From the NCBI GenBank assembly GCA_964348015.1, contig CAYGBC010000004.1, forward strand, positions 35,100 through 99,099: a stretch of DNA of 64,000 nucleotides. Reading direction: 5' to 3'. Under the pieces are notes generated by a model. That model was not told the origin of the DNA. It searched no databases and saw only the letters and a list, made by a program, of their open reading frames with translations. This document shows positions 53,491 to 62,644 of the stretch, piece by piece. The first letter of the stretch is position 1, and every line of letters begins with the position of its first letter. This DNA comes from SOIA01 sp964348015. Lineage in GTDB: Bacteria > Acidobacteriota > Aminicenantia > Aminicenantales > Aminicenantaceae. The position numbers and the translations under genes are program-made.

Positions 53491-54540
53491 GTGGAACCCG
53501 TTAAGCTCGAATATCCAGTTCTCACTTTAGAAGACCAAATGCTGCTTCCGGCTGGCAAGCGGCTGACGTCTGTGGCTCTGGATGAATTGATCGCAACCAA
53601 CAAGGACCAATCTTATCCGAAACATTCCTTTCTGGAGTATGGCGCCATTTATCAAGATATCCTCCGTTTTCTTCAAAAACCGCCATACACAATAATCTTC
53701 AATAAGGTAAACAAAAAAGTCACATTGGCCCTCATAAAGAACGTCTGTTTCATACAACCCCTCCTGAAATTCCTCGACTATTATAAACAGAAAGATTTTT
53801 ACACGTACCGGCACTCTCTGATCGTGTTCGCTATGTCCATGAACCTGGCTCGAGATATGCTGGAAAAATCCAAAGACTGGATGACAGCGCTGATGGCCGG
53901 AACCATACATGACTTTGGTAAAATAAGTGTTCCCTTACAGATATTAAAAAAGACCAATCCACTCACCCGGGCTGAGAAAAACATCCTTGAACACCACACT
54001 TTAGCTGGCTTTGTGCTTCTGAGCTATTTCCTGCAAGATCGCCGGAGTTTTGCAGGACGTGTCGCCAAAGAACACCATGAACGGAGAGATGGTTCTGGAT
54101 ATCCTTTGGGCATCTCGTTAAAAGACAGGATGGTAGAGATTATCGCTGCGTGCGATGTTTACGATGCCCTCCTGTCACCAAGACCTTTTCGGTCTTTACC
54201 CTATGACAACAGGACTGCCCTGGAGGAGATTACCGAAATGGCACAGGAAGGAAAATTAAGCTGGGAAGTCTTGCAGATAATAATATCTCATAACCGAAAG
54301 GATAAACCTTATTTTCGAGAGTGCAAAGTTTCCACTGAGAAGAGGGGCACACCCCCCACAGACAGTTTATACGGTGTCATTATTGAAAAAGACATAAAAT
54401 GTCCGAATTGCCATGGAGCTTGTATAAAAAGTTTTAAAGGCCACAAAGCAGGGAAAGAATACATTAGGTACGAATGTCCGAATTGTGGACGGGAATTTGA
54501 AAACAAAGATTTGTTAAGCGCAGAAAAGAATATACATTAG
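53491..54540 (+). CDS. HD-GYP phosphodiesterase with C-terminal zinc ribbon
   Basis: 349 residues from a GTG. HD-GYP signature: H108 (YRHSL), H140-D141 (HDFGK), H169-H170, H195-H196 and RDGSGYP (199-205), then CDVYDALLSPRPFR. These residues bind the metals of c-di-GMP phosphodiesterases. The last 45 residues hold CPNCHGAC...CPNCGREF, a zinc ribbon that could bind nucleic acid or protein. No receiver or membrane domain is seen; the first 100 residues are unassigned. The gap 53202-53490 holds no gene. Confidence 0.82.
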   Translation: MEPVKLEYPVLTLEDQMLLPAGKRLTSVALDELIATNKDQSYPKHSFLEYGAIYQDILRFLQKPPYTIIFNKVNKKVTLALIKNVCFIQPLLKFLDYYKQKDFYTYRHSLIVFAMSMNLARDMLEKSKDWMTALMAGTIHDFGKISVPLQILKKTNPLTRAEKNILEHHTLAGFVLLSYFLQDRRSFAGRVAKEHHERRDGSGYPLGISLKDRMVEIIAACDVYDALLSPRPFRSLPYDNRTALEEITEMAQEGKLSWEVLQIIISHNRKDKPYFRECKVSTEKRGTPPTDSLYGVIIEKDIKCPNCHGACIKSFKGHKAGKEYIRYECPNCGREFENKDLLSAEKNIH

Positions 54541-54565
54541 GCCTCTAAAAAAGCTTGATAGAGGC
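54541..54565 (+). terminator. Stem-loop after the HD-GYP gene
   Basis: GCCTCTA and TAGAGGC form a 7-bp stem with an 11-base loop directly after the stop codon. There is no T tract, so a terminator role is tentative. The gap 54566-54705 shows nothing further. Confidence 0.3.
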
Positions 54566-54705
54566 GAGTGGAACTAAACTCCAGAGGCTCATGAGGAGGG
54601 AAATCTTGCTTTGCAGGTCTGACAATAAGCAACCGCAGATCATAAGGTATAAATCCCTGACACAAAACCAGGCTTCATCTTAAGGGAGGCAGGCTTTCCT
54701 CTTTA

Positions 54706-54999
54706 TTACTTCATCCTTTTTTTCCGGAATACCAAAGACATAAAAACCGGAAATCCAAGAACTGACAGGACCATAGCTGCGGTCACTATCGGGCCGAGAC
54801 GAAGGAGCGAATAACAGAAAGCCACAAGCGGAAGCAGGTTGGCCCGGACCACAATTTTCAATGGTTTGTGTTTGGCGACGAAATCCGCCACGGACGGTGA
54901 ATACCGGTAATAACACTCCACCAGCCAACGACCGAACTTGCTGGGCATGAGGTATTGATCCCTGAAATCTCGAAGGATATCCAGATGCGGATGTAGAGG
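54706..54999 (-). pseudogene. C-terminal remnant of a CFI-box-CTERM type protein, cut by the IS
   Basis: Reading from the IS edge at 54999 the frame gives PLHPHLDILRDFRDQYLMPS, then KFGRWLVECYYRYSPSVADF and a hydrophobic tail (two helices) ending at 54706. This matches the sorting-type C-terminal region that in intact proteins follows a CFIATAAYGS box. Here the IS end begins where that box should be, so the box and the whole N-terminus are missing. An 80-residue frame from the internal ATG at 54948 is a by-product. Confidence 0.7.
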
Positions 55000-55065
55000 T
55001 GACCTGCCCCCCTGATATCGGTCCAGGAGTTGTGTTAAAATTTTACTGGACTAAAGGAGGAGGAA

Positions 55066-55344
55066 ATGGGCAGGAAACGCTACACTCCTGAGCAGATCAT
55101 CACCATGCTGCGTGAAGCCGAAGTCCTGCACAGTCAGGGATTCAAAATGGCTGATGTCTACCGGAGGCTGGGGATCTCCGCACAGACGTATTCCCGCTGG
55201 CGCAAGGAGTACGGGGGAATGAGGGTGGATCAGGCCAAGCGCTTGAAGGAACTTGAGAAGGAGAACGCGCGTCTGAAGAAGCTTGTAGCAGAGCTTTCAC
55301 TGGACAATGACATCCTCAAGGAGGTGAACCGGGGAAACTTCTGA
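55066..55344 (+). CDS. IS3-family transposase OrfA
   Basis: 92 residues: HTH_Tnp_1 domain (RKRYTPEQIITMLREAE, RRLGISAQTYSRWRKEYGG) and a leucine-zipper-like coiled coil (RLKELEKENARLKKLVAELS). It binds the IS ends and pairs with OrfB. AAAGGAGGAGG precedes the ATG. Confidence 0.93.
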   Translation: MGRKRYTPEQIITMLREAEVLHSQGFKMADVYRRLGISAQTYSRWRKEYGGMRVDQAKRLKELEKENARLKKLVAELSLDNDILKEVNRGNF

Positions 55345-55367
55345 GCCCGGCCAAGAGGAGCCGGGCG

Positions 55368-56186
55368 GTGGATCATGTTTGTGAGAGGCTGGGTGTATCG
55401 CAGCGCAGGGCGTGTAAGGTCCTGGGCCATCCGCGTTCTACTCAGCGGCATATCCGGAAGATACCAGCGGATGAGGAGCGACTGGTGGAAAGGATCGTTA
55501 CTCTGGCCGGTCAGTACGGGCGTTATGGGTACCGCCGCATCACCGCATTGCTTTGGAATGAAGGCTGGAGAGTCAATCACAAGAGGGTTGAGAGGATCTG
55601 GAGGCAGGAAGGATTGAAAGTTCCTCAGAAGCAGCCTAAGCGGAGACGATTGTGGTTAACGGATGGATCGTGTATCCGATTGCGTCCTGAGAGGAAGGAT
55701 CATGTGTGGAGCTATGATATGGCGATGACAAGGACCTCCGAGGGGCGCCCGTTGCGGATATTGGTCGTAACGGATGAGTACACACGGGAATGTTTGTCTA
55801 TCTATACAGCCCGCCGCATCAGGCATCAGGATGTCTTGGATCAGTTGTATGAGCTTTTCCTCAGAAGGGGCACACCGGAACATATTCGTTCAGACAACGC
55901 GCCGGAATTCACGGCCAAAGCCGTAAGAGAGTGGCTGACGAATCTCGGAGTCAGAACCTTGTTCATAGAACCCGGGAGCCCTTGGGAGAACGGCTATGTG
56001 GAGTCGTTCATCGGGAAGATGAGGGATGAGTTATTGAATGAAGAGGTTTTTGATACGCTGAGGGAAGCCAGGGTGCTCATAGAGCGCTGGGGGAGAGAGT
56101 ATAATAGGCAACGGCCTCACAGCTCTTTGGGGTACAGGCCACCAGCTCCAGAGGCTTTAAATTTCACTTTACAGGTGGTACATTGA
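55368..56186 (+). CDS. IS3-family transposase OrfB (integrase domain)
   Basis: 272 residues from a GTG, in the -1 frame relative to orfA; the frame is open further upstream (GKLLSPAKRSRAV), so an OrfAB fusion by -1 frameshifting near GGGGAAAC is likely, as in the family. HTH_21 domain, then an rve integrase core with DDE residues in WSYDMAMT, IRSDNAPEFTA and ENGYVESFIGKMRDELLNEE. Appears intact, so the element may be active. Confidence 0.93.
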   Translation: MDHVCERLGVSQRRACKVLGHPRSTQRHIRKIPADEERLVERIVTLAGQYGRYGYRRITALLWNEGWRVNHKRVERIWRQEGLKVPQKQPKRRRLWLTDGSCIRLRPERKDHVWSYDMAMTRTSEGRPLRILVVTDEYTRECLSIYTARRIRHQDVLDQLYELFLRRGTPEHIRSDNAPEFTAKAVREWLTNLGVRTLFIEPGSPWENGYVESFIGKMRDELLNEEVFDTLREARVLIERWGREYNRQRPHSSLGYRPPAPEALNFTLQVVH

Positions 56187-56953
56187 TGGGGGGCAGGTCA
56201 GAGGAAGCGCTGGAAAATGCTAAGGCGATTCAAAATATTGGTTCTCCGATAATAGAAAAAAGGATGTATTCCTTAGAGACTATATTAAAAGGTCATTATT
56301 TTGTGTCTGAAATAAAGGTCGCAGACTTAAAAGATTCGCCCCTCGCTCAATGGCGGAGGAAGGTACAGTTAAAGTGGCTGTTTTCGTCTGATGAAATGGG
56401 GCTTGGGAATGCATTTCTCAATCGGCAAAGATTCAAGGTGCTATCGGATTTTGGAAGTGTAGCTTCCCAAGCAGGTGATTATCTGAAAGCCTTATGGTTC
56501 CACACCGAGGCGCTCAACAAAATAGATGATGAGGAAAATCTCGCTTGCAGTGGAGATACTTTCCGACTTGATATGATTAAAGATACAATTTTAATGAGTG
56601 CGGAATTTGATGAGAGCAAAAGCTACTACGAGACTGGATATGCTCTTTATAAGAAAGAGGATTATGAAGGAGGGAAAATCTGGTGGGTGCCATCTCTCTC
56701 GGTGCATGTAACCCCCAAGGTCGGTGTCAGCAAGGATTTTCTTTTAGCCTCAGAGATTGGGAATCATATGGCGCAAAAGCCTGGATTCCAGCCTGACGAG
56801 CTAAAGTTTTATGTGAACGATGGACAAGTGATTATATTGCCCATTAAAGAGAATCCTGAACTTATCAATATGACCAAAACCGCTCTCGAAGCCCTTCCGG
56901 ACATCAGGAAAGTAGATGTGAGGAAAAGGTCTGAAGAAATCATTATTAGATAG
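56186..56953 (+). CDS. Unknown protein, probably 5'-truncated at the IS boundary
   Basis: The frame enters from the IS: its first ATG (56186) overlaps the orfB stop and lies inside the IS end, and native sequence begins at 56201. About 255 residues; an internal ATG at 56264 preceded by AAAAAAGG is an alternative start. A TPR-like helix pair (VASQAGDYLKALWFHTEALN) is visible in the middle. No family recognised. Probably the C-terminal part of a larger gene cut when the IS arrived. Confidence 0.5.
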   Translation: MGGRSEEALENAKAIQNIGSPIIEKRMYSLETILKGHYFVSEIKVADLKDSPLAQWRRKVQLKWLFSSDEMGLGNAFLNRQRFKVLSDFGSVASQAGDYLKALWFHTEALNKIDDEENLACSGDTFRLDMIKDTILMSAEFDESKSYYETGYALYKKEDYEGGKIWWVPSLSVHVTPKVGVSKDFLLASEIGNHMAQKPGFQPDELKFYVNDGQVIILPIKENPELINMTKTALEALPDIRKVDVRKRSEEIIIR

Positions 56954-57213
56954 AATTATTCGATAAAGAAATTAAAGGCAGAATCAGTGCATAAATTGAT
57001 TTTAGATATTTTTTTAATAGAGCTGATCGAGGACCAAAGAGGCTGAAATTCTGTCTTCCATACATTTAAAGAGAAAATATTAAACGATTCGTTATTATTT
57101 CGTGAAAATAATCATGGATAAACATGTGAGAATTAAGCATTGAGTCTTTTATTAACAGAGTGTGGAATAACTGAATAGTTTTCAGCATAGTAAAAATTTT
57201 TAGGGGATGACTC

Positions 57214-59244
57214 ATGAATATAAAAATCGGCTTAGGAAAATATGACGTAACAGGCCCCTGTGCAAGAGTTGGCTTTATGGGAATGTCCAATATACAGCAA
57301 AGAGGGAAAGGGATTCATACGAGATTGTACAGCCGCGTCTTTGTTGTCGAAGACCTGGAGAATAAGAAATCTGTAGCATTTGTCTGTGCCGATATTGGCA
57401 CATGCACTCATGCCATGAAGCAGGCGGTGATTAAAAAACTAAAAGAGAAAGGTCCCTCAGATGCCCAGGGCCACGCAATATACACTGAAAATAATGTAAT
57501 GATCACAGCCACCCACACCCATAGCGGTCCAGGGGGTTACTCTCATTATTATGTGTACAATGCTTCTATCGGTGGATTCAACGAGCAGAATTTTGACTGT
57601 ATAGTCGATGGAATTTATAATTCCATTGTTGAAGCTCACAATAAGCGATCTCCGGGAAAAATTTTCATTGATGAAGGGGACCTGAATGAATGCGGGAAGA
57701 TTCGCTCTTATAAGGCTTATGTGAACAATACGGAAATTGCAGAAAAAGACATCGCTGACGATGAGAATGTTGAACCGATTTACAACAAGATGACACTCCT
57801 CAAATTTGTTGATGCGAATGAAAAAGAACTGGGTTCATTCAACTGGTTTGCGCTCCATCCTACCAACATGGGAGAGAAAAACAAGATGATTTCTGGAGAC
57901 AATAAAGGATACGCGGAGCAGCTTTTTGAAGAAGAATTAGAAAAACGGGGCAACAAGAACTTCATTTCCGCCTTTGCGAATTCATGTTGCGGGGATATTT
58001 CTCCGAATGCTGGGAAGGACGAAAACGGGAATAAGTATGGACGGCCGGATGGGAAGCATGACCTTGAAAACACCGAGAAGTTCGGGAGAAAACAGTTTCA
58101 AAAAGCCTTGGATCTGTATGACAGTGCCTCAAAAGAGCTGGAGGGAAATATAGACTTCTGCCACACTTATGTGGACATGAGCGATTGCCACATCGATGGG
58201 GAAGACTGGAAAACGTGGCCTGCTGCGATGGGGTATGGCATGCTCAGAGGGAGTCAGGAGGATTCAACCGGATTAGGCAAGGGTTTCTGGGGAGAAGGGA
58301 CGACAAAATACAATATTGAACCCAATCATAAGTGGTTTAAAAAGCTTGCGAAAATTGTCGCTAAAGTTTTTAACATCAAATGGCCAATACCTCCTGATCC
58401 AGATTTTGAAAGGGGGCAGGGAGCCAAAGCCATTTTTCTCCCATTGGGATACATGACACGGAAAAAAGTCCCGATAGCCCCGTCGATTCTGCCACTTCAA
58501 ATGTTCAAGCTGGGATCTTTATTGCTCGTTGCCCATCCCGGAGAGCTGACCACTGTAGCGGGAAAAAGATTAAGAGATTCTATTGAAGGGGTTTTCGAAC
58601 CTCAACAGAATATCAAACATGTAGTCATTGCCACCTATGCCAATGCTTTCAGCAGTTACACCACAACATATGAAGAATATGAAATGCAGTGCTATGAAGG
58701 AGCTTCTACACTGTTCGGTCCTTGTACATTCAAAGCTTACGAGCAGGAAAATATAAAGCTGGCTGAAGCAATGAGGGATGGCTTGGATGTACCCGATGGC
58801 TCCAAACCCAAAGACATTCCTGTGAATAAGATTAAAGAGCTAAAAGCCGGTATGGTGATGCCTGATTATGAATTGCCGAGTTTGGGATTAGGATTTAAAG
58901 ATTTCGATGAACAGCCGAAGACTTCTTATCGAAAAGGTGAAACTGTAATGTTTTCCTTTGTCGGAGGATATCCCAATCGCGATTTAAAGACTGGGGGGAG
59001 TTATTATAAGGTTGAAAAGGAAAGATCTGCCGGATCATGGGAATTGATCTACACGGATGATGATTTTTGCACTCAAATGCATTGGTTCATGATGGAACGT
59101 GCTTCCATGATTCGCATAGTATGGAAAATCCCTGAAACACAGGAGTCTGGGACATACAGGATTGTCTATGATGGACCTGTCAAAAAGAAGTCGGGTAGTA
59201 AGGTAGAACCACTTCCAGTAGTAGTGAAGTTTACGATTAAATAA
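57214..59244 (+). CDS. Neutral ceramidase-like hydrolase without a signal peptide
   Basis: 676 residues, neutral/alkaline ceramidase fold. Zinc ligands in ATHTHSGPGGY (H101, H103) and FALHPTNMG (H215); nucleophile S263 in CCGDISPN, the family motif GD-SPN; VAHPGELTT and a C-terminal immunoglobulin-like domain from about 560 (YRKGETVMFSFVGGYPNRDL). The family hydrolyses the amide of ceramide. The N-terminus starts at the catalytic domain (MNIKIGLGKYDVTGPCARVG), so no export signal is present, unlike typical secreted bacterial enzymes. Substrate could also be another N-acyl lipid. First complete gene of the cargo. The gap 56954-57213 holds no gene. Confidence 0.82.
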   Translation: MNIKIGLGKYDVTGPCARVGFMGMSNIQQRGKGIHTRLYSRVFVVEDLENKKSVAFVCADIGTCTHAMKQAVIKKLKEKGPSDAQGHAIYTENNVMITATHTHSGPGGYSHYYVYNASIGGFNEQNFDCIVDGIYNSIVEAHNKRSPGKIFIDEGDLNECGKIRSYKAYVNNTEIAEKDIADDENVEPIYNKMTLLKFVDANEKELGSFNWFALHPTNMGEKNKMISGDNKGYAEQLFEEELEKRGNKNFISAFANSCCGDISPNAGKDENGNKYGRPDGKHDLENTEKFGRKQFQKALDLYDSASKELEGNIDFCHTYVDMSDCHIDGEDWKTWPAAMGYGMLRGSQEDSTGLGKGFWGEGTTKYNIEPNHKWFKKLAKIVAKVFNIKWPIPPDPDFERGQGAKAIFLPLGYMTRKKVPIAPSILPLQMFKLGSLLLVAHPGELTTVAGKRLRDSIEGVFEPQQNIKHVVIATYANAFSSYTTTYEEYEMQCYEGASTLFGPCTFKAYEQENIKLAEAMRDGLDVPDGSKPKDIPVNKIKELKAGMVMPDYELPSLGLGFKDFDEQPKTSYRKGETVMFSFVGGYPNRDLKTGGSYYKVEKERSAGSWELIYTDDDFCTQMHWFMMERASMIRIVWKIPETQESGTYRIVYDGPVKKKSGSKVEPLPVVVKFTIK

Positions 59245-59581
59245 TCACTTTTTAATTTTTAAAAAATTTATTGTAATTTAATGATTGACATTAAATTTTT
59301 CCTTGTATATATATTCACTAATTCACTGAAAATGTCAGCAATTGGAAATTAAATAATTAATAAGAAGTACTAGAATTCAAGTAAAGAGATTCTTTTTTCC
59401 TTCGGGAGATTTGGCCCTTGTGTGAATGGGAAGATTTTCCAGTTTTTGGGGAGTTACTTTTAAGATTCATGCGCTACTTTTTTAAAATATTTCATTTCAT
59501 CAAATGTGAACAGCTCATATTTTGTGGACTTGGTAATCATAGAAATTGAGTGTTCACATCAAAATAAAAAAGGAGGGTAAA

Positions 59582-59758
59582 TTGAAATGGATTAAGGTTG
59601 GATGGATTATTGGGGCAGTAATTGTCATTCTTACTGTGGTGATTGGATCAATTTTTCACTTCGACAAGGTGCAGCTGGTATATTTAGCAACTTCGGAAGT
59701 AGTGGTTTTAGTTGCTTTATTGCGGGAAATACATTTGGCTCGTAAAGACATGGAATAG
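59582..59758 (+). CDS. Small membrane protein, two helices
   Basis: 58 residues from a TTG at 59582 that has AGGAGGG five bases upstream; this box decides the start. Two hydrophobic segments (WIIGAVIVILTVVIGSIF and LVYLATSEVVVLVALL). No family recognised. The AT-rich gap 59245-59581 holds nothing else. Probably co-transcribed with the next gene. Confidence 0.55.
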   Translation: MKWIKVGWIIGAVIVILTVVIGSIFHFDKVQLVYLATSEVVVLVALLREIHLARKDME

Positions 59759-59799
59759 GAATAAAATGAAGCAAAGCAGCATAAAAAGGAGAAATGATA

Positions 59800-60666
59800 A
59801 TGTTACCGTTAATTGAGACCATTTTAGCATTTGCAGCAATCATGCTGACTTTGAGTTTTTTGGTGAAGAGCTTAACATCACTAATAAAGAATCATTTTGA
59901 TTTCTACAGCAAGCATCTTAAACGTGAGGTGGAGCGACTTTTAATGGGGACATTAAACAAAACACTGGATGATATTCAGAAGACATCCTGGGGAAAAAAT
60001 ATCAACTGGAACCGCTTGGGTGAAGAATACCTTACAAAAGAGAATATGAGCTGGGTGTTAACTAAGCTTAAAGTCAAACCAGAGCAATTGGAAAACCTTG
60101 AAGGAAGAATAGCCGTTCATCTCGGGAATATCAAGTATGCCTTTGGAAAAAGGTTGAAAAATATCACTCTGGTAGTTGGACTGGCCCTGTGCCTGGGACT
60201 CAATATCAATGCATTTAGCATCTGGGATACTCTGTACAGTGACCAACAAGTTCGGGCGACTTTCGCTGACTCCTATGCTCAAGATGCGCTAGATTCGGCT
60301 GAAGAATTCGCTGATTCAATCCAACAAGAGCCCAGCCAAAAGGAGGAACAAGGTAATCCTGTTAAAAAGAAAGCTGCGAATGAATCAACAGAGGGAACAA
60401 AAGCGGATGAGGAGAAAGATGAATTAGAGGAGCAAACACAAAATTTCTTTGCTCGGCTAAGAGAATTCAAGGATGACGTGAATTTTGGGATAGGTCGAAT
60501 CTGGCGAGATCCTCCTGATAAGTTATGGCCAGGCATAATATTTGAATTTTTTGGAGCACTGTTGACAGGAATTCTGGTCAGCATAGGAGCTCCTTACTGG
60601 CATGATCTTCTTCGTGTATTGACAAACTTGCGACAGCCCAAAAAAAGCTCTAAGACTGAAGAGTAA
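59800..60666 (+). CDS. Membrane protein of unknown function with acidic linker
   Basis: 288 residues from the ATG at 59800, eight bases after GGAG (another ATG at 59794 is too close). Helices at about 5-27 and 125-145 and a third at about 248-266 (FEFFGALLTGILVSIGAPYW). Between helices two and three lies a charged region (about 180-215, KEEQGNPVKKKAANES) of low complexity. The C-terminal GAPYWHDLLRVLTNLR is a pattern seen in many uncharacterised bacterial membrane proteins. Function unknown. Confidence 0.65.
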   Translation: MLPLIETILAFAAIMLTLSFLVKSLTSLIKNHFDFYSKHLKREVERLLMGTLNKTLDDIQKTSWGKNINWNRLGEEYLTKENMSWVLTKLKVKPEQLENLEGRIAVHLGNIKYAFGKRLKNITLVVGLALCLGLNINAFSIWDTLYSDQQVRATFADSYAQDALDSAEEFADSIQQEPSQKEEQGNPVKKKAANESTEGTKADEEKDELEEQTQNFFARLREFKDDVNFGIGRIWRDPPDKLWPGIIFEFFGALLTGILVSIGAPYWHDLLRVLTNLRQPKKSSKTEE

Positions 60667-60827
60667 GGAATTAAGGAGGAAAAAAAGAATATAGCTGACA
60701 GTCGTAAGCAGAATAAGATTATGGCGGACAAATATTAATTTGTCTTTTGACAGATTATGATTTGACACAAAGTCAAGGCGAGATTTTCATTAAGTAATGC
60801 CAAATTAAGTTAATTGGAGGGAACGCT

Positions 60828-61376
60828 ATGAACAATAAGCGTAATTTCTACGGTATCAAGGTAATAGCCTTTGTTTTGCTGATCATTTTTATTTACGGTG
60901 GGTGTGGTTACAAACCTATTCCAGTCGTAGTGATCCGAGAATTTGATTTTCGTTCTGATTGTTTCTCTCTTCCGTTAAATGAAACTGATAAAAAGGCACT
61001 TGACGATTTTTTAAAGAGCGGAGGAGATAGAGAAATCGTTGGACCCGTTGGCTTCTACAGTGAGGTTTTTTACTCAGGGATTATAGGGATTTTAAGTGAT
61101 GATGAAAAAATTGAGATGGATGATCTTTTTGTACAAGTGGATGGAGTGTATAAGATGAAGGATTCTGTAAAAAACTGGTTCAGTAAGGGCCCCATTTATG
61201 GAGTTGTGGATTCGAGAAAGAAGCGTCCTTCGGTGAAGAGCTCACGTCCTTTTTCGTTGTTCGATGGAAATTTATGGTGGGTTTTTTATAGAGAGGAAGG
61301 GGAACCGACCTGGATAAAGAAGGTGTTAGTGACAGTCCCCATAACAGAAAATATTAATCATTATTCAGGTAATTGA
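60828..61376 (+). CDS. Putative lipoprotein of unknown function
   Basis: 182 residues. Signal segment VIAFVLLIIFIYGGC with the lipobox Cys at about 27, then a mature domain with no recognised family. TTGGAGGGAACGCT precedes the ATG. Part of the cargo gene run, same strand as all others. The gap 60667-60827 holds no gene. Confidence 0.65.
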   Translation: MNNKRNFYGIKVIAFVLLIIFIYGGCGYKPIPVVVIREFDFRSDCFSLPLNETDKKALDDFLKSGGDREIVGPVGFYSEVFYSGIIGILSDDEKIEMDDLFVQVDGVYKMKDSVKNWFSKGPIYGVVDSRKKRPSVKSSRPFSLFDGNLWWVFYREEGEPTWIKKVLVTVPITENINHYSGN

Positions 61377-61458
61377 GCAATATCGAGAGATATTTTGAAG
61401 TTTTCGATCAGTATCTAAATTTTTTAAATTCCGGCTGGACCGGAAAGGGGAGGTTATG

Positions 61459-62550
61459 ATGCATAAAGATTTTTTTGATCAACTCAGTAATATCGCCACT
61501 GTTAAAGTAGTCGCAAAATTAAAAAATGATAAGATAGGATTTCCATCAGCAGATGACATTCGGATATTTATTCCTGATCTCCATATGTTTAGCAAAAGCC
61601 GCCAGGAGATTTTTAATTATGAATGTCACACCAACTATAATGAAGATGCTTCGGATTTGTTACCGAAATTCGCAAATTTCTTATTAAAATTCAAAACTGA
61701 AAATCAAGACAAAAAAGTAGTCGTTTATCAAGTGGGGGATTTCCTCGATCCCTGGCGCGAAACCTCAAAGCCTTGGAAAGCAAATCCTGTAGAATTGAGT
61801 CAAATCACTCAATACATAATTGAAAGCAATAAAGAAGTTTATGACGTTTTGGTCGATGACGCGCTCAATACTCAGTTTGTCTTGGGGAATCATGATTTTG
61901 ATCTTCATCGGGATCCAAATCTTTTTTCGAAGTGGCGGTTTTTGAGGTTTTACATCACAGATGACACTGACACACCTATTGGAGGCGTTTTCCACGGGGA
62001 TTTATTCAGTTGGTTGGAGCGAATTTGTCCAGATTGGATCAAGCAATTTTTTGTGTATAATTTCTCGCCCAAAGACAGCGAGAAAAAAATTAAAAAAAGG
62101 GTAGAAAAACAGATTCGTAAAACACATCCGAAACATCCTTTCACTGAAAAATATAAAGAGGTTCGGTCCCAAATTGAACCATCAATATTTGGAGAGTTGG
62201 CATCATCGCCAGACGATCTTGGAGATGAATGGAACGTGAAAAGAGAGGGAGATGCTTCAAAAGAGGATCTCAAGTACTTAAAAGAGTCAAAAAGATGCTT
62301 TAAAGAGGTTAATGAAACGGAAAATTATAAATTGAGAATTGCATTTATCGGTCACACTCATAACGCTCGAATTGCTGTGGATGACCAAGGTGAGGACTTT
62401 TTTGCGCTCGTGGATTGCGGTGGCTGGATTAAAAAATATGAAGGTAAAGTTATGGAGGGTGGAGAAGAAAAAGTAATTAGCGAGAAAAACGCACAAGTCG
62501 GAGTGCTTTCAGAAAATGAAGCCCGTGTTTATCAACTCAGTCCAAAATAA
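61459..62550 (+). CDS. Metallophosphoesterase
   Basis: 363 residues from the second of two adjacent ATGs (GGGGAGG five bases upstream). Motifs: IFIPDLHMF, YQVGDFLDPW, VLGNHDFDLH, FHGDLFSW and FIGHTHNARIA, the complete calcineurin-like metal site. A charged helical insert (about 205-265) is specific to this protein. It is not close to the metallophosphoesterase at 45078-46001 outside the motifs. The substrate is unknown; next to a ceramidase a phospholipid headgroup is conceivable. Confidence 0.78.
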   Translation: MHKDFFDQLSNIATVKVVAKLKNDKIGFPSADDIRIFIPDLHMFSKSRQEIFNYECHTNYNEDASDLLPKFANFLLKFKTENQDKKVVVYQVGDFLDPWRETSKPWKANPVELSQITQYIIESNKEVYDVLVDDALNTQFVLGNHDFDLHRDPNLFSKWRFLRFYITDDTDTPIGGVFHGDLFSWLERICPDWIKQFFVYNFSPKDSEKKIKKRVEKQIRKTHPKHPFTEKYKEVRSQIEPSIFGELASSPDDLGDEWNVKREGDASKEDLKYLKESKRCFKEVNETENYKLRIAFIGHTHNARIAVDDQGEDFFALVDCGGWIKKYEGKVMEGGEEKVISEKNAQVGVLSENEARVYQLSPK

Positions 62551-62644
62551 ACCTATTGAGGATTGGAAATGAAACGGCTTTTCTTTACTTGAGGAAACAA
62601 GTTTTTATATATGTAAAAAACCTAATTAAAGGAGGATTCAAATT

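Larger units (their letters stand above)
55000..56200 (+). mobile_element. IS3-family insertion sequence, complete copy
   Basis: 1,201 bp with 13-bp perfect terminal inverted repeats TGACCTGCCCCCC. It contains orfA and orfB in the usual order and overlapping frames. GAGG flanks both ends (54996-54999 and 56201-56204), which could be a 4-bp target duplication as in the IS407 group, but see the flanking gene fragments. A second copy, identical over the visible 117 bp and inverted, ends at 63884. Confidence 0.92.

Noticed and set aside
54541..54700. c-di-GMP riboswitch after the HD-GYP gene
   Set aside because: There are stems, but the conserved GEMM core could not be matched; only a simple hairpin is supported.
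54996..56204. GAGG on both sides of IS copy 1 as proof of a simple single insertion
   Set aside because: A 4-bp match is expected by chance about once in 256, and joining the two flanks does not restore the interrupted CFI-box gene, so it is only noted.
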